From contig NC_014923.1 of NCBI RefSeq assembly GCF_000185905.1, positions 62,001 to 126,000 of the forward strand: a stretch of 64,000 nt of DNA, in the 5' to 3' direction. A program made the position numbers and the translations under genes. Below, in pieces: positions 17,370-25,602 of this stretch. This DNA is from Mesorhizobium ciceri biovar biserrulae WSM1271. Its GTDB lineage: Bacteria; Pseudomonadota; Alphaproteobacteria; Rhizobiales; Rhizobiaceae. Every line of letters starts with the position of its first letter. The first letter of the stretch is position 1. The notes beneath the pieces were generated by a model. That model worked only from the letters and a program-made list of their open reading frames with translations, had not been told where the DNA came from and did not search any database.

Positions 17370-18971
17370 ATGAACCGCTTCGCCGAACTTCTCGACCGCC
17401 TGGTGCTGACGCCGTCGCGCAACGGCAAGCTGACCTTGCTGACCGACTATTTCCGCAGCGTCGAGGATCCCGATCGCGGCCTGGCGCTGGCTGCCATCAC
17501 TGGCGATCTCCACATCGCCGCGGTCAAGCCGGCGATGCTGCGCATGCTCGTCACCGAGCGCATGGATCCGGTGCTGTTCGGCTATTCCTACGACTATGTC
17601 GGCGATCTCGCCGAAACGGTGTCGCTGGTCTGGCCGCAAACGCCCGGAAACATCCCGAACCGCGAGCCGACGCTTGGCGAGGTCGTCGCCAAGCTGCAGG
17701 CGGCAAGCCGCTCCGACGGACCGAAGGTGCTGGCAGGGCTGCTCGACAGCGCCGGCATCTCGGCACGCTTTGCCATCATCAAGCTGGTCACCGGCGGCCT
17801 GCGCATCGGCGTGTCGGCGCGTCTGGCCAAACAGGCGCTGGCGGATTTCGGCAAGGTCGAGGTCGCGGAGATCGAGGAGCTCTGGCACGGGCTGTCACCG
17901 CCTTACACAGCGTTGTTCGCCTGGCTGGAAGGCAAGGCCGAAAAGCCCAGGAACACGGCGTTGGCATTGTTTCGCCCGGTGATGCTGTCGAACCCGGTCG
18001 GCGACGGCGATCTCGAAAAGCTCGATCCGGCCGATTATGCCGCCGAATGGAAATGGGACGGCATCCGTGTCCAGGCGGTGGCGGAGGGCGGCATCCGCCG
18101 GCTCTATTCGCGCACCGGCGATGACGTTTCGGGCGCCTTTCCGGACCTCGCCGAGGCCATGCATTTTTCCGCAACGCTGGACGGCGAACTGCTTGTCGGC
18201 GATCCCCGGGAGGCGACGGGAACCTTCTCCGATCTGCAGCAACGGCTGAATCGCAAGACGGTGGCACCGAAGATGCAGCAGCAATACCCGGCCTTCATGC
18301 GCTGCTACGATCTGCTCCAGGTCGGCGGCGAGGAATTGCGCGCGCTGCCGTTTCGCGAACGGCGCGGCCGGCTGGAAAGCTTTGTCGCGACACTCGACCC
18401 GAGCCGTTTCGATCTGTCGCCATTCGTCGACTTCACGGACTGGCAAACGCTGGAGGAACTGCGCCGGGCGCCGCCGCATCCGATCATCGAAGGCGTCATG
18501 CTGAAGCGCTGGGACTCAGCCTATGTCGCCGGCCGGCCGAAAGGTCCGTGGTTCAAGTGGAAACGCGATCCGCACACAGTGGACGCGGTGCTGATGTATG
18601 CGCAGCGCGGCCACGGCAAGCGGTCGAGCTTCTATTCCGACTATACGTTCGGTGTCTGGACAGGTGCCGAAGGCGAAGAGGAACTGGTACCGGTCGGCAA
18701 GGCCTATTTCGGCTTCACCGACGAGGAACTGAAGCAGATCGACAAATATGTCCGCGACAACACGATCGAGCGTTTCGGGCCGGTGCGCTCGGTGCGGGCC
18801 GACCGCGACAACGGCCTGGTGCTGGAAGTCGCCTTCGAAGGACTGAACCGCTCGACCCGGCACAAATCCGGCGTCGCCATGCGCTTTCCCCGCATTTCGC
18901 GATTGCGCTGGGACAAGCCGGCCAACGAGGCCGACCGCATCGAAACGCTGCAGGCGCTGCTCGACCGATAA
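17370..18971 (+). CDS. ATP-dependent DNA ligase (cell-cycle/repair type)
   Basis: 533-residue ATP-dependent ligase. An N-terminal helical DNA-binding domain (RFAELLDRLVLTPSRNGKLTLL) is followed by the adenylation domain with motif I EWKWDGIR, whose Lys228 should take the AMP, then DGELLV (motif III), PIIEGVMLKRWDS (motif IV) and WFKWKRD (motif V), and an OB domain to the C-terminus. This secondary ligase acts alongside the NAD-dependent LigA. Usually the cluster also has a DEXH helicase and a PdeM-like phosphoesterase; neither is nearby here. Confidence 0.93.
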   Translation: MNRFAELLDRLVLTPSRNGKLTLLTDYFRSVEDPDRGLALAAITGDLHIAAVKPAMLRMLVTERMDPVLFGYSYDYVGDLAETVSLVWPQTPGNIPNREPTLGEVVAKLQAASRSDGPKVLAGLLDSAGISARFAIIKLVTGGLRIGVSARLAKQALADFGKVEVAEIEELWHGLSPPYTALFAWLEGKAEKPRNTALALFRPVMLSNPVGDGDLEKLDPADYAAEWKWDGIRVQAVAEGGIRRLYSRTGDDVSGAFPDLAEAMHFSATLDGELLVGDPREATGTFSDLQQRLNRKTVAPKMQQQYPAFMRCYDLLQVGGEELRALPFRERRGRLESFVATLDPSRFDLSPFVDFTDWQTLEELRRAPPHPIIEGVMLKRWDSAYVAGRPKGPWFKWKRDPHTVDAVLMYAQRGHGKRSSFYSDYTFGVWTGAEGEEELVPVGKAYFGFTDEELKQIDKYVRDNTIERFGPVRSVRADRDNGLVLEVAFEGLNRSTRHKSGVAMRFPRISRLRWDKPANEADRIETLQALLDR

Positions 18972-18991
18972 TTCGCGCGGTGCGGGGTTCG

Positions 18992-20131
18992 CTATGGCTC
19001 GATCGAAACGCGGATTTCGTAGATGTCGGCGGCCTTGCCCTGCTTGTCGAAGTCGGAATTGATGGCAATGGTGCCGGCCGAGCCCGGATGCTTGTCGGGA
19101 AACTGCACGTCGAACAGATATTCGTTCTGCTGCTGGCCGACCGCATAGCGCTTGCGGCCGCAGTCGCCGAGTTCGCCGAAATTGCAGTCGACCGAAATCT
19201 GCGTCTCCTTGCCTTCTTCGGAGCGGGCAATGATGTCGAACACGGCATGTTTGCCGGCCAGTTTCTCCAGCACGCCTTGTCCAACGTCGAAGCTGATCGC
19301 CGAACCGGACGCGCCGGAACGGATGCGCAGGAACGAACCGGTATCGTCCTTCATCACCTCGGCCCTGGCGTCCGATGGCGCACTGACATGCGATGCATCG
19401 GCCGGCGAAAACACATTGATCCAGTCGCGCGACTGGTCGGCGGCGCCGGGTTTTGCCGGACCGCCGTCGGCCGGTGTGAAATCGTCGTCCTCGACGGTCG
19501 GCGGCGCTTCAGGCGGTGCGGTGTCGAGTTGCGCGGATGTCTTGAACACGCCGGTCTGCACGGCGAAGAACAGGCCGATGCCAACTGCTGCCAGCAGTGT
19601 CACGGTCAGGAAGATGGCGGTCAGCGGCAGGCGACGCCCTCTTATGCGTCTTTCATCGCGGTCGGGCGCCACTTCCGTGGTCGCGCCGGCCGCGGCCGGA
19701 ACCGACATGTCGATGGCCGGAGCATCGGGAAGCGAGGCGTCCGGCATGATGTCGGGAACGACGGGCAGGACGCGCGAGCGCGGCGCATCGGCAGCGGATT
19801 GCACGGGGCCGTCGACGACGACATCGGGGGACGATGCCTGTCGGCCGGTTTCGACCGCGGGCGCCGAGTCCGCTCCGAGTTCGACCGCCGGTGCATCGCC
19901 CTGCGGGCCGACATCCGGCACCGCCGGCAGGAACTCGGATTCGATTTCGGTGATTTTCGCCTGGATTGCCTTGCGGCGCTTGATGGCGACCTCAACGGTC
20001 ACACCGGGATTGGCCTGGAGCGCGCGATCAAGCGCGGCAAAAGCCGAGCGATAGACCCTCTCGCGGAACGCGCGGTCCTCGGCATTGCCTTTCTCCAAGG
20101 CGTTCCGGATCGCTTTTTCGATCGCGTCCAA
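18992..20131 (-). CDS. Uncharacterised single-pass membrane protein with Pro/Ala-rich linker
   Basis: About 379 residues: a cytoplasmic helical N-terminus (DAIEKAIRNALEKGNAED, then RKAIQAKITEIESEF), a long acidic Pro/Ala/Asp-rich linker, one membrane helix (LTAIFLTVTLLAAVGIGLFF), and a C-terminal soluble domain of about 180 residues containing paired Cys (ISVDCNFGELGDCGRKRY), likely periplasmic. The TTG at 20131 was preferred because AGAGGGA stands 6 bases upstream; the frame is open to an ATG at 20239, which would add 36 unconserved-looking residues. No family was recognised. The C-terminal domain looks like a beta-sandwich or carbohydrate-binding fold by its alternating pattern, a guess only. 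Confidence 0.7.
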   Translation of the reverse strand: MDAIEKAIRNALEKGNAEDRAFRERVYRSAFAALDRALQANPGVTVEVAIKRRKAIQAKITEIESEFLPAVPDVGPQGDAPAVELGADSAPAVETGRQASSPDVVVDGPVQSAADAPRSRVLPVVPDIMPDASLPDAPAIDMSVPAAAGATTEVAPDRDERRIRGRRLPLTAIFLTVTLLAAVGIGLFFAVQTGVFKTSAQLDTAPPEAPPTVEDDDFTPADGGPAKPGAADQSRDWINVFSPADASHVSAPSDARAEVMKDDTGSFLRIRSGASGSAISFDVGQGVLEKLAGKHAVFDIIARSEEGKETQISVDCNFGELGDCGRKRYAVGQQQNEYLFDVQFPDKHPGSAGTIAINSDFDKQGKAADIYEIRVSIEP

Positions 20132-20462
20132 GCGGGTCCCTCTGTCTTTGCCAACCTTGCCGTGATCGTTAGCCGCAGGCGACCAATCAATCAACGGGCG
20201 AGCGGCGCATTCTGCCTCGCGGAGGTATGCAAAGTCCATTCCGGCGCTGTTCCGGCAACAAAATCAGCATGTTTCACCAATCTTCACGCGCGGGGAGCGC
20301 ACGCACCATGCGCCGCATCCCCTTGACGATTGATTGGCGGACAAGGCGGCGGCCGGCTTTCGAGGGTGCCATGACGCCGCCGCAGGAATTGCCAAGTCGC
20401 ATCTTGAATTCGCGCCCGGTTGCGTCTATCACCGCCGCATCTTGGAGGCGTTGGCTTCCCGG

Positions 20463-20538
20463 GCCGCTTTAGCTCAGTTGGTAGAGCACCGCATTCGTAA
20501 TGCGGGGGTCGCGTGTTCGAGTCACGCAAGCGGCACCA
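20463..20538 (+). tRNA. tRNA-Thr (anticodon CGT)
   Basis: Complete cloverleaf: acceptor GCCGCTT / AAGCGGC, D arm TAGCTCAGTTGGTAGAGC, anticodon stem CCGCA / TGCGG with loop TTCGTAA (anticodon CGT, reads ACG), T arm GCGTG TTCGAGT CACGC, discriminator A and encoded CCA. It sits at the left border of a less GC-rich gene block, a typical place for acquired DNA. Confidence 0.97.
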
Positions 20539-20588
20539 TTCACTTGTTCACAGCCGTCCATTCGTTGGGGGCCGCCCCCCCCAACATC

Positions 20589-21569
20589 TCACGACCTAGA
20601 TGGGACGGCTGACGTGCCTCGGGACTGCTTGAAGTCGGTGGGAGTAAGGCCAGTTTGGCGCTTGAAGGCGCGGCTGAAGTGTCCCGCATTGCTGAAGCCA
20701 CAGCGGAATCCAATCTCGCCCATGTTTAGGTCGCTAACCTCGAGGAGCGTCTTTGCGTATTGCACGCGTATCGCGAGATATGCCGACAGTGGGCTCCTAC
20801 CGATTTCAGCAAAAAACAACCGTTCAAGCTGTCGTCTCGAAACGCTGAGCGACCCTGCAATGTCGCTGACAGCCAACGTTTCTTGGACGTTGCTCTCCAT
20901 GAGAAGGAGGGCACGCCTCAGTTGTCTACTTTCGGCGTTTGGGAAAAGATCTCCAACGGGCTGGACGTCGCGGGTCGTCCTGACCCGATCAAGAATAAGG
21001 ATCTTGGCAGCTTTCTCGCTGGCTTTCTTACCAATGGACTCTGCCACAAAATGACCAGCAAGGTCCGCCGCTCCGACACCGCCAGCGCAGGTTGCGCGGC
21101 TTCTGTCGACGGAGAACAGGCTATCCGCATGTGCCAAGACTTGCGGGAACATGGTACGGAAATCTTTGACGTGGAGCCAGCTCACGGACACGTTGTAGCC
21201 GTCCAGCAATCCATATCGAGCGAGTACGAAACTGGCTGTGCAGAGCGCCGTCAATCGAACTCCGCGCGATGCGGCTTTTAGCAGGAAGGCTTCCTTCTGG
21301 CTTCCAAGAGTATCGCCCGTGTTCAGAAGCCCGCCAACGACAACGATATCGTCGTATTCCTCCGGGTGCTGGAGTTCTCTCGTCGGCATCACTTCGATGC
21401 CGCAACTTGCGCGGATAGGCAAACCACGCTCGCCAACCACTTGCCAGTCGAACTCTACTCTTCGACTCCGATCATCCTCGTCGCCCGCAAGCCGCAGCGT
21501 GTCGACGAAAAGCGCAAACGGCGAAAGCGTAAAATGGCGCGTCAGCAGAAACGCAAACTTTCTGGCCAT
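20589..21569 (-). CDS. GlxA-family AraC-type transcriptional regulator
   Basis: 326-residue regulator: an N-terminal DJ-1/PfpI-like domain (residues about 1-190, with DDIVVVGGLLNTG and LTALCTASFVLA) and a C-terminal AraC/XylS double helix-turn-helix (LAVSDIAGSLSVSRRQLERLF and IGFRCGFSNAGHFSRAFKRQ). This layout matches GbdR, CdhR and related regulators of betaine, carnitine and arginine catabolism. It is the last gene of the minus-strand operon from the demethylase at 27644, 29 bases after the hydrolase gene, and probably activates that operon when the substrate is present. Confidence 0.88.
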   Translation of the reverse strand: MARKFAFLLTRHFTLSPFALFVDTLRLAGDEDDRSRRVEFDWQVVGERGLPIRASCGIEVMPTRELQHPEEYDDIVVVGGLLNTGDTLGSQKEAFLLKAASRGVRLTALCTASFVLARYGLLDGYNVSVSWLHVKDFRTMFPQVLAHADSLFSVDRSRATCAGGVGAADLAGHFVAESIGKKASEKAAKILILDRVRTTRDVQPVGDLFPNAESRQLRRALLLMESNVQETLAVSDIAGSLSVSRRQLERLFFAEIGRSPLSAYLAIRVQYAKTLLEVSDLNMGEIGFRCGFSNAGHFSRAFKRQTGLTPTDFKQSRGTSAVPSRS

Positions 21570-21598
21570 CTCTCGTCATCACCGGTTAGATCGGAGAA

Positions 21599-22411
21599 CT
21601 ACTGCAGCGTATCGAAAAGTGCCGCGACGATCATTTCAGGCGCATCTTCCTGGACGAGATGACCTGCTTGAGGCACGGCCGTCATCACCCCGTTGGTGAG
21701 CTTCTCGGACAATTTCTGTCCTTGCGCGATTGGGATCCACTCGTCTTCACGACCCCATAGAATTCGAACGGGAAAATTCATCGGCCTATAAAGCTTTTCG
21801 ACTTCGTCGGTGAATTTTTGATCCATTTGGGCGATCTGTCGATAGAAGGCCGGCTTGCCTACGGGCCCAAGCCAAGGCTGCATATAGAGGTCCAGAGCTT
21901 CGCTGCGAAGGGTCTGGAACGCCGCGCCTTGCAGGTACGCTCGCAAGATCGATTCGTGAATGTAATCCGGGGCGCCGGCAAACGCGGCTTCATGCTTTCG
22001 CACATGCTGCACCAATGCGGAGCCCCAAGGGGCGACCGCCACAGGGTCGACCAACAACAGGCTACGATACCGCACATCGTTAAGATAGTGGGTGCGAAGT
22101 GCAGTCGAGCCGCCAAAATCATGACAAAGGACGTCAGGCTCCTTCACGCCCCACTCCTTCAACAGTGAGGCAAAAAGTTTGTTCTGCACGCCTAGCGACA
22201 CATCCTGACCATCCGCCTTTGCGGATTGACCATATCCGAGGAGATCGAAGAAATAGACCGTCCGGCGTGAAGCTATGAGAGGCGCTATGCGGCGCCATAC
22301 TTGTGACGAAAACGGCGTTCCATGAAGCATCACCAAGGGAGCGCCCTCCCCGATCCGGCCCCACGCAACGTCCTGGCCTTCAAAACGAAACGACTGATCT
22401 AGCTTCAGCAT
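21599..22411 (-). CDS. Alpha/beta hydrolase with Asp nucleophile (haloalkane dehalogenase/epoxide hydrolase-like)
   Basis: 270-residue alpha/beta hydrolase. The oxyanion-hole region is VMLHGTPFSSQVWRR, and the nucleophile elbow reads LCHDFGGS, so the nucleophile is Asp rather than Ser, as in haloalkane dehalogenases, fluoroacetate dehalogenase and epoxide hydrolases. The late acidic residue may be in WGREDEWIP and the catalytic His is in VPQAGHLVQED. Start 22411 is preceded by GAGG; a longer frame begins with a His run of doubtful origin. It sits between a betaine-type transporter and a GlxA regulator, an unusual context for this hydrolase class. Confidence 0.85.
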   Translation of the reverse strand: MLKLDQSFRFEGQDVAWGRIGEGAPLVMLHGTPFSSQVWRRIAPLIASRRTVYFFDLLGYGQSAKADGQDVSLGVQNKLFASLLKEWGVKEPDVLCHDFGGSTALRTHYLNDVRYRSLLLVDPVAVAPWGSALVQHVRKHEAAFAGAPDYIHESILRAYLQGAAFQTLRSEALDLYMQPWLGPVGKPAFYRQIAQMDQKFTDEVEKLYRPMNFPVRILWGREDEWIPIAQGQKLSEKLTNGVMTAVPQAGHLVQEDAPEMIVAALFDTLQ

Positions 22412-22489
22412 CGGTGCCTCTTGATAACCTCTATGATGATGATGATTGCGGAAATCGTGCCAAGGCGGAACGATCCCGAGCGACATAGC

Positions 22490-23632
22490 CTATCGTTCTG
22501 CGCGGTTCCCTGGATTCGCCGGCTGATTGGCAGAGTACAACACCGGTCGAAATGAACTGGTGCCCCCACCGTTTTCGCTACCCCACAGTCCGCCGTATCC
22601 AATCATGGCCGCCATGATCTGGTCCTTTGTCACTCGACCCAACGGTTTGCCGTGTCCGTCGACGACGACGCTCTCGTGCCCGCCATGCTGGCACATCAGC
22701 TTTGCAGCCGCATTCAGGGTGGTGTCAGCTGAGAGAAGAGATTTCGGCAAAGCGCTCGCCGGATTTGACGGCGTCATGATCGCGTCAACTCGTATTATAC
22801 GTCCTCTGTTGACGTCCTTTACAAACGAGGCCACGTAGTCATCTGCCGGCCGAAGAACGATGTCCTGGCTCGAACCTTGTTGAACCACCTCGCCGTTGCG
22901 AAGGATGGCAATCTGGTCTCCCAGTCTCAACGCCTCATCAAGATCGTGCGTGATGAACACGATCGTTTTTTTCACCTCCTGCTGAATATTCCGCAGCATC
23001 TCCTGCATGTCTGATCGAATGAGGGGATCGAGGGCAGAAAACGCCTCGTCCATCAGCAGGATTGGCGAGTCGCTTGCCAAAGCCCGAGCCAACCCGACAC
23101 GTTGCTGCATGCCGCCCGAAAGCTGATTCGGATACCGGTTTTCAAATCCGTTCAACCCAACGCGTGAAATCCAGCGCATCGCCTTTTCACGATGCCTATA
23201 GCGATCGCCGCCTTGGATCTCCAGGCCGTACAGGGTGTTCTCCAGAACGTTGCGATGCGGAAGCAAAGCAAATTTTTGAAACACCATCGCCGTGGTGTTG
23301 CGACGAAAGGCCCGCAAAGCATGCTCATCCAATTTGAGAACGTCCTGGCCGCCAACGATGATCTGGCCAGCCGTCGGCTCAACCAGCCGGTTAATGTGCC
23401 GTATCAAGGTGGATTTCCCGGATCCCGAAAGGCCCATTATGACGTGGACCTGACCAGCAGCCATATTGATGCTAACGTCGTTCAGTCCGAGGACAAGCCC
23501 GTGGCGTTCGTTCAACTCAGCTTTCGTCATGCCTTTCGCCAATGCATTCAGGTGGTTATTGGCATTGGCTCCGAAGATCTTGAACAGATGTGAGATAACG
23601 ATTCCGACTTGTTTTTCTTCACGATCAGGCAT
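22490..23632 (-). CDS. Quaternary amine (glycine betaine/proline) ABC transporter ATPase
   Basis: 380-residue ProV/OpuAA-type ATPase. Walker A is GLSGSGKST, the signature LSGGMQQRVGLARA, Walker B ILLMDEAFSALDP, with the H-loop FITHD. A C-terminal CBS-type tail (LMCQHGGHESVVVDGHGKPLGRVT) is the osmosensing element of this family. It overlaps the permease stop by 8 bases. With the permease and binding protein upstream it forms a complete importer for a betaine-like compound; in this operon the role is more likely catabolic uptake than osmoprotection. Confidence 0.9.
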   Translation of the reverse strand: MPDREEKQVGIVISHLFKIFGANANNHLNALAKGMTKAELNERHGLVLGLNDVSINMAAGQVHVIMGLSGSGKSTLIRHINRLVEPTAGQIIVGGQDVLKLDEHALRAFRRNTTAMVFQKFALLPHRNVLENTLYGLEIQGGDRYRHREKAMRWISRVGLNGFENRYPNQLSGGMQQRVGLARALASDSPILLMDEAFSALDPLIRSDMQEMLRNIQQEVKKTIVFITHDLDEALRLGDQIAILRNGEVVQQGSSQDIVLRPADDYVASFVKDVNRGRIIRVDAIMTPSNPASALPKSLLSADTTLNAAAKLMCQHGGHESVVVDGHGKPLGRVTKDQIMAAMIGYGGLWGSENGGGTSSFRPVLYSANQPANPGNRAER

Positions 23633-24512
23633 GCATCAACTCCAGGTGTCGCTGCAGCCGCTTGCCATAAGCTTGGCTGATACGGTCAAAAATGATGGCG
23701 ATACCAACAATGGCTAGTCCATTGAACAAACCCAGCGTGAAATACTGATTGTTGATCGCTTTGAGGACCGGTTGACCCAAACCCTGCACCCCGATCATCG
23801 ACGCAATGACGACCATGGCTAATGCCATCATGATGGTCTGATTGACGCCAGCCATGATGGTCGGCAGCGCCAGGGGAATCTGGACGTCTCGCAGCTTTTG
23901 CCAATTGGACGAACCGAAGGCATCGGCCGCCTCTAATACATCCTTGTCCACGAGGCGGATGCCCAGATTTGTCAGCCTGATCATGGGAGGGATCGCATAG
24001 ATTACGACGGCAATCACACCAGGAACCTTGCCGATTCCCAGCAGCATCACCACCGGGATCAGATAAACGAAGCTTGGCATGGTTTGCATGACATCGAGTA
24101 CCGGATTGATGACCCTCTGGATGCGCTCCGATCTCGACATCGCAATTCCAACCGGCGCACCGAGCACGATGGCTATGATCGTCGAGACAAGGATCATGGA
24201 CACCGTCTTCATCGTATCGTCCCACATGTTCAGGAACCCGATTGCAACGAGGGTGACGACGGTTCCAGCCACGGTTGTCAAGTTTCGGGATGCAAGCCAT
24301 GCCAGCCCAGCCGCCAGCGAAATGATCAGCGGCCAGGGCGTGTCGGTTAGAAAGTGCTCGCACTTGATCAGAAGGTACTGCAACGGCGCGAAAAGGCCCT
24401 CAATTGAATCGCCGTATGTTCGGGTGAAGGTTCGAAAAGCGTCATCCAGCCCCTTTTTGACAAGCCGCAAGGCCTCGTCATTGAGATGGGGAAAATTTGT
24501 CAGCCAATCCAT
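23625..24512 (-). CDS. Quaternary amine ABC transporter permease (ProW type)
   Basis: 295-residue ProW/OpuAB permease with several membrane helices (PLIISLAAGLAWLASRNL, VAGTVVTLVAIGFLN, MILVSTIIAIVLGAPVGIAM) and the ATPase-docking loop DAFGSSNWQKLRDVQIPLALPTI. The start at 24512 (MDWLTNFPHLND) gives the usual length; the open frame extends into the binding-protein gene but has no supported start there. Its end overlaps the ATPase start by 8 bases. Confidence 0.87.
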   Translation of the reverse strand: MDWLTNFPHLNDEALRLVKKGLDDAFRTFTRTYGDSIEGLFAPLQYLLIKCEHFLTDTPWPLIISLAAGLAWLASRNLTTVAGTVVTLVAIGFLNMWDDTMKTVSMILVSTIIAIVLGAPVGIAMSRSERIQRVINPVLDVMQTMPSFVYLIPVVMLLGIGKVPGVIAVVIYAIPPMIRLTNLGIRLVDKDVLEAADAFGSSNWQKLRDVQIPLALPTIMAGVNQTIMMALAMVVIASMIGVQGLGQPVLKAINNQYFTLGLFNGLAIVGIAIIFDRISQAYGKRLQRHLELMHA

Positions 24513-24597
24513 GAGGAGTTCTCGGTCGGTCAGCCCAGTGAGGGCAATGGCGGTCGCAATGATGGCCGCTCTAAAGGCCACCACCGCGACACGTTGA

Positions 24598-25602
24598 TTA
24601 AAGTGCCGCTTTGATTTTTCCGGCGACGCCGACCGGGACCCACTTGGCCCAGATATCCTCGCGTGTCTTGAGGAAATACTTTGCCGCATCGTCACCAGTG
24701 GCCTGGTTGTCGGTCATCCAGGTCAAGAGACCGTTCACCGTATCGTTGGACCACGACCGGGTTTGCAGGTACTCCATCACTGCGGGATCAGTACGATCCG
24801 AAAAGCCTTTCGTGACGATCGTCTTTACTCGATCTTGCGGCCAAACGTTTGGCTTTGGATCGGCACAGTCCGCCACTGTATTGCAACGCTTCCATTCAGC
24901 CTGATTGTAAGGAACCCCGAAGTCGAGCTTCACCATTTCATACTTTCCCAGAATCGACGTCGGAGCCCAATAGAATCCGAGCCAGCCTTGGTGGCGCTCA
25001 TATGACTTTGCTATCGATCCATCCAAGCCGGCTGCCGATCCGGTGTCGATCAAGGTGAAGCCGGCTTTTTCAGCGCCGTAGGCTTTGAAGAGCTGCGTTG
25101 TAACAACCGTCGCGCCCCAGCCCTGAGGCCCATTGAAGACCGCCCCTTTCGATGAATCTTCAGGTGCTGGAAAGAGCTCCGGATGTTTGAGCGCATCCGC
25201 AATGGTTTTGATATCCGGGTGTGCTTCGGACACATACTTTGGAATCCACCACCCGTTGACGCCACCATCTTTGAGGGCCGCGCCAGTTTCAACAAGCTTG
25301 CCTAGCTTGATGCCGGTAGCGACAACATCTGGCAGCAGATCGACCCAGATCTCGGGAGCAACATCGGGCTTTCCCTTTTCGATCATGGAGGTGACCGTCG
25401 GCACGGTGTCCCCTTCGAGAATTTCCGCATCACATCCGAACCCAGCTTTAAGAATGAACTTGTCCAGGCTTGCCAGCACTTCAGCGCTCTGCCAATTCAT
25501 GCTGGAGATTGTCAGCTCACCGCAGTTTGATGCAGCATTCGCAGGGAGTGACTCCAGTACAAGAATTGTCAGGCATGCCGCCGCCAGTGGGAGATTTTTC
25601 AC
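24598..25602 (-). CDS. Quaternary amine ABC transporter substrate-binding protein (ProX/OpuAC type)
   Basis: 334-residue periplasmic binding protein with a Sec signal peptide (LPLAAACLTILVLESLPANA). The OpuAC fold is indicated by ISSMNWQSAEVLASLDKFIL, the Trp residues GVNGWWIPKYV and QGWLGFYWAPTS that usually form the aromatic cage for trimethylammonium groups, and the C-terminal WMTDNQATGDDAAKYFL. Translation starts at GTG, which overlaps the upstream demethylase stop as GTGA, preceded by GGGGAAAC. Two Cys pairs (C27/C56 region and CNTVADC) may form disulfides. Confidence 0.88.
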   Translation of the reverse strand: MKNLPLAAACLTILVLESLPANAASNCGELTISSMNWQSAEVLASLDKFILKAGFGCDAEILEGDTVPTVTSMIEKGKPDVAPEIWVDLLPDVVATGIKLGKLVETGAALKDGGVNGWWIPKYVSEAHPDIKTIADALKHPELFPAPEDSSKGAVFNGPQGWGATVVTTQLFKAYGAEKAGFTLIDTGSAAGLDGSIAKSYERHQGWLGFYWAPTSILGKYEMVKLDFGVPYNQAEWKRCNTVADCADPKPNVWPQDRVKTIVTKGFSDRTDPAVMEYLQTRSWSNDTVNGLLTWMTDNQATGDDAAKYFLKTREDIWAKWVPVGVAGKIKAAL

